Shown one piece after another: positions 18,479 to 31,600 of a stretch of 60,000 nt of DNA. Every line of letters begins with the position of its first letter. The first letter of the stretch is position 1. This DNA is from Apostichopus japonicus. Its lineage: Eukaryota > Echinodermata > Holothuroidea > Aspidochirotida > Stichopodidae. The notes beneath the pieces are model-generated. The model saw only the letters and a program-made list of their open reading frames with translations. It did not search any database and had not been told where the DNA came from. The translations under genes and the position numbers were made by a program. The stretch lies in assembly GCF_037975245.1 (NCBI RefSeq), contig NC_092562.1:28783554-28843553 (forward strand), read 5' to 3'.

Positions 18479-20883
18479 AGGACCAATCATATCAACGGAG
18501 ATTAACGAATGCAGGTTTCTAGCATAGTACATTAAACACTCTATCTTCACAGTATAAACCACAACTTCAAAATCATAAATATCTCAACACGACCAAACAG
18601 AAAAAAAGAAGGGGAAAAAAAGGAAGTAAAAATAAAACAGACAAACACTGCTGCCAAACTCTTTTGAAAAATGTCAAAAAAACGGAGAGTAATGCCTCAC
18701 AAAGATGAAAATGACATTTATGAATACTTCCATTTTTTTTTTTTTTTCAAAACTCAAGAGAGAATTTTTTCCACTTTACTTTCATTTTTTTTTGTTGGTT
18801 CTCAAGCATTTGACAAAATATATAAATTCCTGCAATTACCAATTGTCAATGCATATTACAATTTTTTTAAATTTTTATAATACATATACACATATTAACT
18901 TGTAATTTGCTTGTTTACTAGCATGCTACCCTTAGTAACCAATTACAACACACACTCTGTATCATTTCAATGAAAAAAAAGGGAAAAAAAAAATTGAAAG
19001 TAGGGAATTTATTGAATAACTTATCAGTAATTTATCCACCTAACTCGCTTGTAATATAGTAACACTATATATCAGAACCAAATTCAGTACTATTAATAAT
19101 GTCATAAAACGTTAATTAAGGTAACTTTCAAGCAATTTAACAAAAATGATTTATGCACAGGTGTAAGTGATTTAAAAAAACAAGCTACCCTGGAAAGCAT
19201 GCGATTTTGTTCTGTCTCTGACTTCCATGATTCCTGCATCCAGCAAACCACCCACCCCTGCTGTTGACTCAAAAAGTTGATTTAATTAGTAGCAAATCTC
19301 ACTTAAACTGGTCTTCAGGGGGGGGGGGGGTCCTTTACAATCCCAGAATATATTATATCCAGTTAAAAATCGAAAGATGAAGCCAAACTTACTCTCACTG
19401 AGTGTAATTATAATACCTGCTGAAATTTATTTGTGACATCGATAAGCCAAATTCTACCAAACAGCGAGAAGGAAAAAAACCCAAAATGAATCAAATAAGG
19501 AAAGACAGAGCGTATAGACTCGGTGATATCTGCAGCAGTAGAAACGAGCTGATTTACAGCCATCGACAGTCATTTATGGTGACCATAACGAGAGTTGGCC
19601 AAAACGCTATATCTTTTAATACCAACTCCCTCTAGACCACATTTGTACCTTGTTTTTATCATGAATCTCCGATTTAAGTTATACTTTTTTTTTCATTATT
19701 TTATTTTTTTCATTTTTTTTTACATTTACATATAAAAAATTGTACTGTCGATATAAATAATACATGAAGTGTCTTGGCATGCGATTCGGGAATGTATCCA
19801 TCAATGAAACCATTGACAAAGGGTTATCACTAAAAATCTGCTTATTTTTTCCTTGCTCTTTTTTTTTTTTTTTTTTAATAATTATTTTGTTTCATTTTTC
19901 ATAAAGGTTATGAATAAATAAAATATCCATGGGAAATAGAAAAGCTTGAACTACCAATTAATTTCATAGAAAATGACGATTTATCACTTAATGTATACAA
20001 AGGGGTACTATCTTGTACATAACAATTTGGCATTGGACCAAAAAAATGACCACATTAAAATACAACAGGCTTCCTGTTCGCAAGCAATTACGACCCACTA
20101 CTTTCCTTCAATCATACATAGAACATTGTTTATACATATTTATAATATATAGTTTTCAGCTAAAATGTTTGTCAAGGGTTAAATTTGGAAAGCTGAATAC
20201 AAAAACTTGTTGCACAAATTACATATCATTTTACAAAATATACACATATCTATATATATTTCAAATCAACAGATATAATAATTGGCAATGTAAAAAATAT
20301 AAGTCATTAGAAATCACTCCAAACTTTAGTCTTAGTCTAAATACTTAAAAGACAGTAAATATCACGTTTCAACCACTGAGCGATCGAAAGATCGCAATGA
20401 CGGGAAAAAAAGTAAAAAAGGAAAATACATTTTCTGATGATAGTTTGCCATACCACTGTAAATACAATGCAAGAAGCAAGCATTGTACATGTGGGCACAC
20501 TATAAAATAGCAATTTTAAATTTCAAAGCACTTTATATAAAATAGTTATTCACAACTGTGTACTTTTTGTTGCCACAGTACATATGCTAAAAGTTTAAAA
20601 AATAAAGAGAAAAGGAATCACAAAGACAAGGTGATCATAAATGCAAGGAAATCAATTTCTCAAGTTTTTTTGAATTTTTTATATTCCAATAAGTTTCCTT
20701 AAGACAAAGAACCGTCAAGGGATCGACTAGGGATTCATGATCTGTGAATACATTTTATCTTCCAAATACGATTTACCCATCAAAGAGTTTCTTTCTCTGC
20801 CCAGCCCTCCTTCCCTCCCAATGTCCATCCTAGAGAAATTAATGTATTCTTATAAATATGCCATAATTCCATATATTTCAGAG

Positions 20884-20917
20884 GTCATATATCTGCTATA
20901 TATAGATATAGATAGAT

Positions 20918-20953
<36 letters not shown>

Positions 20954-21004
20954 ATATATATAAAGATATATATATATAAAGATATATATATATATAAAGA
21001 TATG
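20884..21004. repeat. (TA)n and (TATATAAAGA)n microsatellite
   Basis: A TA tract is followed by units ending TATAAAGATA whose TA core lengthens stepwise, typical of slippage growth. Confidence 0.85.
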
Positions 21005-22027
21005 CAGATCATATCACTTAGTACACATATTTACAGAAACATTCATGCCAAAATGAGAAAGAAAAAAACGGCAGGTTTAAGGGGTTAAAAATTAATTAAA
21101 TGGTCAAGTTTCATGTGATTGCAACTGAACTCTGTTATTTTTTGTTGTTTTTTTTGTTTTTTATTAAACACGACTTGCTTGCTGCATCTGCAAACATGAA
21201 TAATGCCCTTCACGGAAAAAAGGCCGACGAGAACCGTTCCTTCATATCATCTTCGTACCTGCAAGACCAGGAACGGCTAATTTTATTGACTTTTGACAAC
21301 TTTGAAAGATTTACCCTTAAGATGTGATAAACTAAAATGTCAGCATTCTATACTTGGAAAATTCTTTGCTTTAACGCTTAAGAGGAAGGATTATACTTGA
21401 GACCTCTAAAGTTTATTTTTAGCTTCTCCAAGACAGGCAGGTTAGGGTTAAACAGGAAGTTGAGAATTAAGATGCGATATTATTTTTTTGAAGATTTCTT
21501 TCTTAAACTAGCTAGGTCTTCCTTGAGGTAACAATGAGATACGTGATCGGTGAAAACAAAAAAAAGTGACGACTCACTGCCTTGTATTGTAACAGGAAAT
21601 TAAACGCCTCCACTTCCCTGTGAAAGAGTGTTATGACGTGAATCTGCGGCTATAAGCGGCGACGATATAAATATGAATACTCTACATGGTTACAGAAGTG
21701 GGATTTGAAAGGGGCACATTTGTGAGGACAGCACTAACCGTTATCATCTGAAATTACACGGAGATATGTAAATAGTATCGGCAGTGACATTGCGTCAGAG
21801 TAAACAACTACATAGGTAAACGTAGTGTGAAAATTGCAAAAAAATCTTAATAATCCAAAATAGTCATCTTGCAAGATGATAGCAATTCCATTTCCTGAAT
21901 TAATTAATTCCCCCCCCCCCCCCAACTTTTTTTTTTGTATCTACAGTTTATTAAACCATTCTTGTAACACTAGGCTACATCCTCCATTCTGTGAAACATA
22001 ACAAATCGTTGCCACTGAATTTTTATA

Positions 22028-22077
22028 TCTACTGTTGCCCCCATGGGGGTGGGTGTTGCCCCCATGGGGGGGGGACA
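22028..22077. repeat. Duplicated TTGCCCCCATGGGGG palindrome
   Basis: Two adjacent units of TTGCCCCCATGGGGG, each self-complementary, form a small GC-rich island in AT-rich DNA. Confidence 0.7.
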
Positions 22078-23279
22078 TGCAGCTATTAGTTATGCAAAGT
22101 GAGATACAGTAACACTGCACTGTAGAATTTCTACACATTTTTGAGACACTGACTAACTTGAATTTACTTATCAAAGGAAACTCTCCACCATATATAACAA
22201 CATGCTTAATTAATTAAAGAGATTGTTAATCCACAGGTAATGGATATTATATGATCAAACTATTCCATAAAAAGTAAAGTTAGACAAGATGAAGTGAATG
22301 AGTGCATTTAAATACCAATAACACAGTGCCTTGCTATCTTAAATAGCTATGACCCATATATCATAACAAAACTAATAACGTAGTGCCTTGCTCTCTGAAA
22401 TAGCAGACACCCCCTATATTCATAACAATGGGTGACCAACTCCTTGAAATTTTACTCTGCAGGAATGAATCGTCATATTAAAGGAAATGTTTCTCACAGA
22501 AATAGTCACCATTACTCAAATATGACGATAAATCTTGAAACATTTCCCAGTTCATCTATTACTTGATTCCTGTTGACTCGTTAATACCAAACCGTATCTG
22601 AGTTACCCATCATGCACCACCACCACCACATGGCTGCTGCACATGATCCTAGAAATCCATAACCGCACCACGAGAAATCAATCAATAACGATATTACATT
22701 TAAATATTTGTTAAAACTAAGAGTTCATGCAAAGGATGTCCAAAGCATGTCTATAGCGCTTCTCCCCGAGCTGTAAATCCACTTCCTCTCGACTAATACA
22801 TCTTGCCAGTCAGCCAAGAATATATCTCTTTTTTCTATTTTTACCTGGAGATTACAAGTTGTGACATGCTTTCGACAAAAGCTTCTCTCTTTCCCCCCCC
22901 CCCCCCTTTTTTTATTACAGTGGAAATCTTACCGTTAGCCGCTTCCACTGTCAAAATTTAACAGAAAGACTTGCATTCCTTAAAAAAAAAAAAAATTCCC
23001 AAATTATTACACAAATATATCCTATGAAGTGGCCAACAGAATCACACAGAAAATGGCATTACGATTCTGCCTTCTTTTTTTTGCTCCATACGAGCCTGCA
23101 CCTTCGTTTCGAATTTAAAATTAGGATTTGATCATTTTTTCCTCTTTTTTTTCTTCCTCTCTTCGTAGGAATTTTGCAGACACGAGACGATTTCTCAGCC
23201 AGTGGCTGACTGCTCTCACTGGAGCATATATTAAACTCCATAGACTTTATTACTGCTATTGCTGTTATTACACATACAG

Positions 23280-23345
23280 TACACACAGCCATGCAAGTAC
23301 ACATATGTACATACATATATATATATATGTATATGTGTGTGTGGT
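23280..23345. repeat. (CA/TA/TG)n alternating microsatellite
   Basis: Alternating purine-pyrimidine tract ACATATATATATATATGTATATGTGTG-type, able to adopt unusual helical forms. Confidence 0.6.
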
Positions 23346-23477
23346 GTACTGCAATGCGTACTACGTAATATACAAATAAGATATTACTGTATGTGCTGGG
23401 ATCCTGGCTGGGTAGTTACAGCAGTACAATTGAACACTACTACATGTATTCTCAGCTTTAATTATTTGTTGCATACA

Positions 23478-23512
23478 AGAAGGAGGAGGAGGAGGAGAAG
23501 GAGGAAAAAGCA
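23478..23512. repeat. (GGA)n simple repeat
   Basis: Purine-only AGGAGGAGGAGGAGAAGGAGG tract. Confidence 0.75.
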
Positions 23513-25176
23513 GCTAGCATGTGGAAGAAGTGGAGAACAAGAAGCAGAAATGGGTAAAGCTGAGATGGAGAATTTTATAAACCAGAAGATAAGAGGAAGC
23601 ATTAACAAGACAGTGGCATTTATAAACTAACCATTCACAAAAATGATGAAGATAAATAGATTAAAAATAAAAGCAAATGTAGTAAATGGCACGAGAGAAG
23701 AATAAAGAAAGGAGTCCATCTTTGTTTTGCATACATTGTATGATGTGCTAATTCACTCTTATAGATTCACACTGAAAGTGCAAACAGGGATAAGATCAGG
23801 GGAGAAAAGGGATTGCAGCATAAAAGCCAAATTTTCAATATAATTGACTGGTTTGTTATGATGTGTTTTTGCATATGTCAGAAGTTTAAAGCAAAGGGGC
23901 CTGTGAACAATTTTTGATGATGTTTCTTTCACAAATAAGGAATATTTACATAACAATAGGGTAAAAAATGGCAAGTAAATGAATTAATGGAGAAAACAAT
24001 AAGCTCTGATTAAATATTACTGCAATACATATCTATATATATATATGGATATAATGCTTTATGAGCGATATGCCCACTATATGTTAGTAAAATGTATGTA
24101 ATATTAGTGTTATGTATTTTAAGATCAAGTGGCTAGCATTGATCATATTAATTTCATATTTTGATTTCAATTGGGTGTCTTTCTATATATTTGGCATACA
24201 TATATGTATTTTCATACAATTGCACTAATTCATGTTTTGTTTTGTAAACACAGTTTTTGTCATTTAATTTATTTTTTCTTCTGTTGAACATTAGGGGTAA
24301 CCTAACAGTACACCTAAAAATTATTATTTGTAATATTAAAAGTTGCAAAATCGTTGAAATTCCCCCCAAAATGACGTCCTACCAATCGAGATGGACAAAA
24401 GTTTTAAAAATACTGCTAGGAATTATTCAAATCGAAACTGAGGGGGATGATTCTAAAGAGAATAAAAAGAAGTTTAAATATTACTCATTGTAATTCTTTT
24501 AAGTAAATGTCACATATAGATTAAACAGCTTTTGCAAAACAGTGTTTACCCCTAGTAAGTTTCTTAACTCCCAAATAATGAGGGATTAAAATTTATGATT
24601 TTTACGGGGAGTTTATGTCACCACATTTGTGTACCTTACAGATTACATAATGTCAGTATGTATTGTGCTAAACATGACTCTAACATTATTGGACATAAAC
24701 ACTACCCAGCATTAAATTCATTGTAGAAGTATTGGTTCATGGACACTTTAGGCACCTGGGAAAAGAATACTGCACATCAATTCATCTGAAGTAAAGCTTC
24801 ACTAAAATCTTGATAACTTACTCTACTTAATTAACCACCACTGCTAAGTTGGAGGGGGGGGGGGTATGATATATTGCAGGGGATTGTGGCTATGAACAAG
24901 GGTAAGGAAGGATAAATGTAAAATCAAAGTTCATCCGTTTTATAATCTAATTGTAACTTGAAATAATGTGGATACTTTATAGTAAAACTCTATTTCTAAG
25001 TCCATCTACACACAATTCACATTCATTACTACAGACAGCATCACACTTTTGACTGGATTGATGTCATACCAGTCAAAGGTTCCTTAATTAGTTCAAAACC
25101 AAACCTAATGTTGAAGGTACAGAATCTCCAAACAGTAAAGGACAAGCAAACCCAGTCATCATCTTTAGTGTAAGTG

Positions 25177-25564
25177 ACCCATCCTACTGTAGTAAAGTCT
25201 ATAAGATTTATAGCCTACACTAGTCTAGGTTTGCAAGTTTGTCACCATAGAGTAGTGTGGTCTGATCACTATAACCCATCCTACTGTAGTAAAGTCTATA
25301 AGATTCATAGCCTACGCTAATCTAGGTTTGCAAGTTTGCCACCATAGAGTAGTGTGGTCTGATCACTATAACCCATCCTACTTTAGACAAGCCCCTAAGG
25401 TTCATAGCCTACACTAGTCTAGGTTTGCAAGTTTGCCACCATAGAGTAGTGTGGTCTGATCACTACAACCCATCCTACTGTAGAAAAGCCCCTAAGGTTC
25501 ATAGCCTACACTAGTCTAGGTTTGCAAGTTTGCCACCATAGAGTAGTGTGGTCTGATCACCCAT
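25177..25564. repeat. 97-bp tandem repeat, four copies
   Basis: The unit starting ACCCATCCTACTGTAG begins at 25177, 25274, 25371 and 25468, an exact 97-bp spacing. All units contain AGGTTTGCAAGTTTG and GTAGTGTGGTCTGATCAC. The last two copies share a variant (AAGCCCCTAAGG), so they arose by a later duplication. Confidence 0.93.
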
Positions 25565-28397
25565 ATACTTGTTTAAAGCCTATACTCCTCACTCTTTAAG
25601 CAGGTCAAAATCTATGGACTGATGCTTCTAATATTTAATAAATTCTGCAATATTCTCTGCTTGCTTACAACTAAAGACATTTTCATCAGCTCATTCATGT
25701 ACCCTGACTTACTTCCTAATTCATCATAAAATACCTTGTTTCTTACATTAAAACAAACCTGAAGGTGAGATATCATCAATGAACAATATTGCATAGTTAC
25801 CATACGATGGACAATGGGACGAAAAATATAAAATGAGGGTGGGAGGGGTGGCAGAGAAATATGTAACCCTTCGGTAGTAATTCATTTTCAAAGAGATTTG
25901 GGAAAACAGTTTAACAAAATCAAAATAAATAATTAAAAAAATTTACTGCACATGAATTGGAGAAAGTTATTAGTAAAAAGAAAACATATTACTACTTGAA
26001 TATTTCCTGCGAATATAATCACCCAAAGCAAATTTACAGCTTAAATGAGACATTTCTAAAGGACAGCTTCAAGGTTTAATATCTTCTCATGAAAGAGTTA
26101 TTTCAACCCTGTTTTCCATCGACTGAATTCTCACACTTAACATTTAAATCCATATTTTTGCACTTTTTTATGAATACTGGACAACCTTTGCTGTACATTT
26201 GGGATCAGTGTGAGACTCTTGATAAAGTTAATGCTTTTAAAAGCCGGTAGACAGTACAATGGTTTTAATCGTGAAGATAACACGTTACATATCGAAAGAT
26301 ACCAGTAGACTTGTAACAGATGTGTTATCTATGACACAAACACCTCATTTATCTAGCCTAAATTTACTAGGGAATTTCCCTGAAGGGCTTTGCTGAGAAT
26401 GCCATCCAGATATTGCCCATCAAGGAGACAATTTATGATTAAAATTTTTGAAAGACCAACCTTTTATGACACAGATAGTTCCGCTTCATAAAAGAAAGGC
26501 CGAGAAGATGTATTTATCAGCTCAGCTAATGAACTGCAGCGCAAGGTACAATATGGTACAGGTTTACAAAGACTGACAGCGAGCGTAGTTCAAGAAGTAC
26601 CCTGTAAAGGCTTATGTAATATATCTAAGTCCTAGGTTCTATACAGGGATTGATTAAGCCAAAGGGAAACTACAACCTTACATGGAATAGAGCAACCTTG
26701 AAAACAAGTTTAACTCATTCTTCACTATTAAAAAAATTAAAGGGGATGAATGGGTGTTACTAACAGCTCATAGAAGACGTCACATGACGTAACGATTCAT
26801 TCCCTACTCATAGTCAGACTTCATGAGACAAACACCTAAACTATCTTAATTTAAGAAAAGGCTACATTATAATCCAAAGCAACTTCCAGGACTTTTTCTT
26901 TTCATAGAAAAATCCTTTTCAGAAATTAAAATGTTTTTGTCAAGTGTTGAAGTATTACTCCGTGGACTATGCATAGCAGGATCGACTCTGCCAGTCCTGT
27001 GATCGTGTTATTATTACCTTTTTTTTTTTTTAGTTAAGTCTGAGCCTGAGTAATGACTCATGAGTCACCTAGGAACCTGTAGATGGGCCGTCCAAGATGT
27101 CCATGCCAGTCCTGTCACTTATAACTGTAATGGGAGTCTGTGTTGAAATAAGCCAGCAATAAACCTGAAGGGGGTTGGGGGGGGGGAGCTGATACCCGGT
27201 AACCAGGAGAGCCAATTTTGCAACAAATTCCAGTACCAGTAATTACTGAACCGAAACATGAAGCCATAGGCTCTCTTGTGAATATCCCAGTGGTAATGCC
27301 AGCCTGGATTCCCAAGACCCATGTAATAAATGCCTAAGATATGTACTCTACCTTGAAACACCTGGGTCAGCAGATGGACAAATATAGCAACAGTAGCAAA
27401 TATGGTTACAACACACCTCACAAATATATATATATATCTGGAAGGAATCTATAAATATGCATGACTTCCGTACCATCTTGACCAACCTATGGCGATCCCT
27501 AGTCATAGGTGACATTTCAGACACCATAATTCACTGAAGTTTTACTGGTTGAGTGACATTTTTGATGGTATTTATCGATCCGGTACGCAATCTTCAAATT
27601 GTCTTATGACGACAAGATGTTTATAAGCCTAACTTCACAGTCGTAACGCTAATTAGACCGTCGGACAAACCTAACTTGGTGCACCACAAACTTGTCACCG
27701 AGCTTCTTTTTTTGTCTTTCTGAATGACAGGAAAACTGGCATTGATGGCTCAATTTAGGAATTGAGTAGAAAACCGACCACGTGCTGCATATCTATCACT
27801 GCTGTTAGACTTTCATTGTTGTAATAAAATGGGAAAGGTCAATGGGGGGAGGAGCATCTTAAAGTTTTGGACTTGTAAATTCACAGCAGTTAATGAACAA
27901 TAATCTGAGAATTGCTGCAGAAATTAAATAATTTAACCCCCCGCAGAAAGGGGCAAGAGTAGGCACTGGCACATTGCATGATTACAGATACGGGCAACTC
28001 ACGGTATCAACAACACATTCACAAGGGTTTAGTCAATTTTCATTCACACGTGAGGGAACCCATGTCAAGATCTTTTGAGAGGAGCCCAAAGAGAACTATA
28101 GCTAAATGTCTAAATAACTGGGTAGGAATGGACAGGCTTGGAGTCAAACGTTGTTAGCGAGACGGAACACCTACTTTATCATTCAGCGTAAGGGGTGGTT
28201 TAGATATGGTTCGGTCCCAACAAAAGTAAGGTGCATATGATCAACAAACATCACCACCATAATCATCATGGTTGTTATCATCAGCACCACCTTCGTCATC
28301 ATCACCACCATCACCATCATCATCATCATCATCACTGCAATGTCGGCCCCCCTACCTTGCAGGGCAGGGCCATCAGCATCGTCATGGTACCAAATTC
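25565..28397. other. Downstream of the SYDE stop codon; 3' UTR plus intergenic
   Basis: This stretch follows the SYDE-like stop on the minus strand, so its upper part must be 3' UTR, but no convincing nearby minus-strand AATAAA was found. A G run lies at 27174-27186. No other gene is supported. Confidence 0.5.
28252..28337. repeat. (CAT/CAC)n microsatellite
   Basis: CATCACCACCATCACCATCA-type repeat. It lies just beyond the SYDE-like stop codon, so it would be in that gene's 3' UTR. Reading frames of Met, Val or Ile runs across it are artefacts. Confidence 0.85.
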
Positions 28398-28642
28398 TTA
28401 ACAGGCAGAGACTTCTAAGTGATCCGCATCCCACCCTGGATTCTCCTCCACCGGGTTCTTGATCTCCACTTCCACCTCGTTGCCGCCACCGTTGCCCACG
28501 ACAACGACGGCATCTTTGGGAGCAGATTCATCAAGGTCGTCGTTGCTATGGTAACAGCTGTCTTCCTCCTGGTTGTCAATGACGACTGGGTCTTCTGACG
28601 GCTTGGGTTCTTCTTCGTCTGGTGGTGGACCCTTGGCAAGAA
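28398..28642 (-). CDS. SYDE-like exon 4, acidic C-terminal tail
   Basis: Minus-strand acceptor ATACAG before 28642. It reads VLAKGPPPDEEEPKPSEDPV, then an Asp/Glu- and Val-rich tail ending HLEVSAC and TAA at 28400-28398. It joins exon 3 in phase 1. The tail is compositionally disordered and follows the end of the RhoGAP fold (LLDVWPART). Confidence 0.85.
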
Positions 28643-31600
28643 CTGTATGAAAATAAAAAATCCAGAGACTAGGATGAAAAAAGGAGTAACATGGCTCTAC
28701 CCAGAAGCAAAGAGAGTTATCATGGGTGGCAAGAGTGCTAAGGTTGTGAGTGGACATGTGAGGCAGTTAATAATACTCAATGACTCAAGGAGTCTTGCTG
28801 GTTATATACAGTCTGTGAGTGTGTCAGGGACAGCAGGATGTTGAAAATCAAGATGAACTGTATATGTTCCTGTGTGCGACGACATTTTGAGCATATTTCT
28901 ACATCTAGAGCAATCTAAAATATTGATTTGTGTTACCCCGTTCTTCTTGCAGGCCACGTACATGTTTAGTCAATTGATCACAATGTTGAAATTGAAAACA
29001 CTGATATATATTTTTCTCAAATTCTGGCTAGCTCGAATATTCTGGTGATGTTTGAATTGGCTTGAAACCCTCAGGGACGCTATTGTTCCTTACAAGTGTG
29101 AGTGGATTGAAAACACTGTCCTCTTCGGACAACTAGCAGTCTTTGAGGTGTTTGTAGAACACTAGTGCAAAATACCTGTCCTTGCTGGCCAAACGTCCAG
29201 TAACGTGTGGAGAAGCTCGATATGTTTCTCTGCCGAATCGACGGACTGTGTCCTGCTAACCCCCTCGGACTTGTGCTTCTCGTTGCCGTTGGCGATGGCC
29301 TGCGCACAGCCTCGACTCATCAACACAGGCCCGAAGCAGACTGCGATGTTGTACATGTTCATTTTGTTTCTCCCGCTGTATGCGTCTACAGCCTTGAGGT
29401 GATCTAGCAAGTATTCAGCTGTGTCCTGTAGTAGAACAATGACATTAAAAATTAAAAGAATTATCATAAAACTTACTGGTTTATATATTTACGAGTGACG
29501 AGCTTACCTGTCTCCTCCTCATTCTACCGTGTCTAGTATGCCCTGGTAATCTTTTAACACTGTGCACCCTCAGCGACCGGCTCCTCCGGTCGTTGCCCAT
29601 CCTTCTCATTCTACCATCCAAAGTGTTTACACATGCATTTTCGTAGTGGATACATTGGATTTTGACCTTCTATACATCCTTTGGGAGTCCAGAACGTGCA
29701 CAGTGTTAAAAAATTACCAGGACATACGGTACTAGACACGGTAGAATGAGGTGCTAAGGTTGTGAGGAGACAGATAAGCGAGGAGCGAAGTAAATAAGAG
29801 AAACATTCCTTGTCATCCCCACAGTAGTCAATTATCACTTTCAAGTGTCTCTAACAAACCTAACTTAAGAATATAACAAAGAGAAGGAGCTAATGACAAC
29901 AATATTTACAACAGGAAACGTTGAAAGGCTTCTCAGAAAGAACAATACACCTTTAGTGAGTAACTTAGTCACTTTACTGGCTAAATCTTGATCAACCTTA
30001 CATCTCAACTTTGTTCCATGTTACTCAACAATTTTAGCAATCTGCTGTGCAATATGAACCATCGTAGCATATTAAGATTGGCAGTTTGCCCCATTAACTA
30101 TGGCTGGAAATTTCATCTCCTTCCCGTATCCATTTGAGTATTTCAGGTCAATGTTGATCTGGAAATGTTAGCTTTTGAAGAACTTAGACAATTAATGCAA
30201 AAACTGTTTTTTTTTTAATCACCACTACCGAGCCAGCAAGCCATGGAATCCATCATACAGTAGGTCTTGTGACTTTCCATCCATGCCATCTATTAAAGAC
30301 TAACTGATGCAAAAGATGAACTTGGTATTCAGTTATGACCTGGAGTACACATTTGCCCCTCAAAGTCTCATTTCTCTTTGACACAGAAGACTTTAAAGGT
30401 CTATGTTTTCTACAGAATAGTCTGAATAGAAGCTATCATTTGTAAGGTCAAAGGTTAAGCTGTTTATACCAAAAAACCCTTACTGTTCAAATTAAAAGGA
30501 AAAACTAAAAACAAAGAATGAAAGAGCAAAGATGAATTTCCTTATCAGTCAATTAACAGGAATGGATGTTTGAAAAGATTTACAAATGTTATTTGAAGGT
30601 GTTATTCTGTTATATATTTTTTGTGTTTGTGTGTTTGTGTGAAAGAGAATGGGGTGGGGGCATTTTCTATCAAAAATCTAAAATAGTTTTTAAAATTTAC
30701 TGCTTTTGATTTTTGATATTTTGTATAACATTTCTTTGCACAGTTAGGTTCAGTTAAATATCATTCAAAATTTAATCAATACAGCTTCAAGAGGCTCTCA
30801 TACTAGCATAGAAATAGTTTACATAGATCTCTAAGCAATAAAAACACTGTTTGTTGAGGTCCCTTGTAAAATCCTTTCGCTTCTGTCTGTTTCACTAAAG
30901 TTTTTGAGCCATGTAAGCTATCATTCTCCATATTTACACAGCTTACCTTATTTGATGAAGGTAAACAAAGCATCACTTGTAAGATCGTTTCTTTTGTGCA
31001 TTTCTGTAACATTTGTGAGCCTGGTGTACAGTATTAAGGCAGCTATCATTTCCCTTTACATGTGATATGAGCAATGTAGCATTGAAGGGTCAATGGTAAT
31101 AACTCTTACCTTATTTGATGTAGGTAACAGAAGCATCGCTTGTAAGATCATTTCTGTTGAGAAAGACATAGTTTCAGAGTCCAGGAGTTCTAGTAATCTC
31201 TCACATACAGTGCTTGTAAATAGAGGTTCCGGTAATTCTCGTAGGTAGTCCTTTAGCACACCTGTTAAAATGATGAAGAGAAAATATGCCGTCGCCAATT
31301 GCAGAACAACGTATGGCATAAGACCTTAGTGCAACCACTTGCAGAGGCACATATATACTTACCTAAATACTACACTTTGTGTTAAGTTCTAACATTGTGT
31401 CCGTGGATCAAACCATTATTAACACATAATTGGCTATCTCAACCTTCTATTTAACTTGGAGATTCCTACAGACAAATCCATTTCATATGCTAGTAAAGAA
31501 TGTATGCCACTTCGTGCAGTCAAAAGAACTTTTGCGTCCCCCTCGTATTTAAAGTGCTTAAGGTGTTATTTTTTTCCATTTGCAAGACTTTGAACTGTAT

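Larger units (their letters stand above)
18479..25176. other. Long AT-rich intergenic stretch, no gene supported
   Basis: Homopolymer A/T runs are frequent (18734, 19861, 22981), with C runs at 21910 and 22894. Imperfect dimers occur (for example AGTGCCTTGCT units at 22326 and 22382). Reading frames of 60-120 codons are mostly low-complexity or overlap on opposite strands, and none resembles a known protein. Part could be distal 3' UTR of the convergent genes, which cannot be judged here. Confidence 0.5.

Noticed and set aside
23059-23630. Frames of 83-123 codons near 23.1-23.6 kb
   Set aside because: Built from alternating CA/TA and GGA simple repeats; no homology recognised.
19319-24866. 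Poly-G or poly-C runs as signals
   Set aside because: Homopolymers of similar length recur across the window and probably reflect slippage; no nearby feature depends on them.
28183-28462. Met/Val- and Ile/Thr-rich frames
   Set aside because: Translation of the CAT/CAC microsatellite; the real coding frame ends at 28398 on the minus strand.
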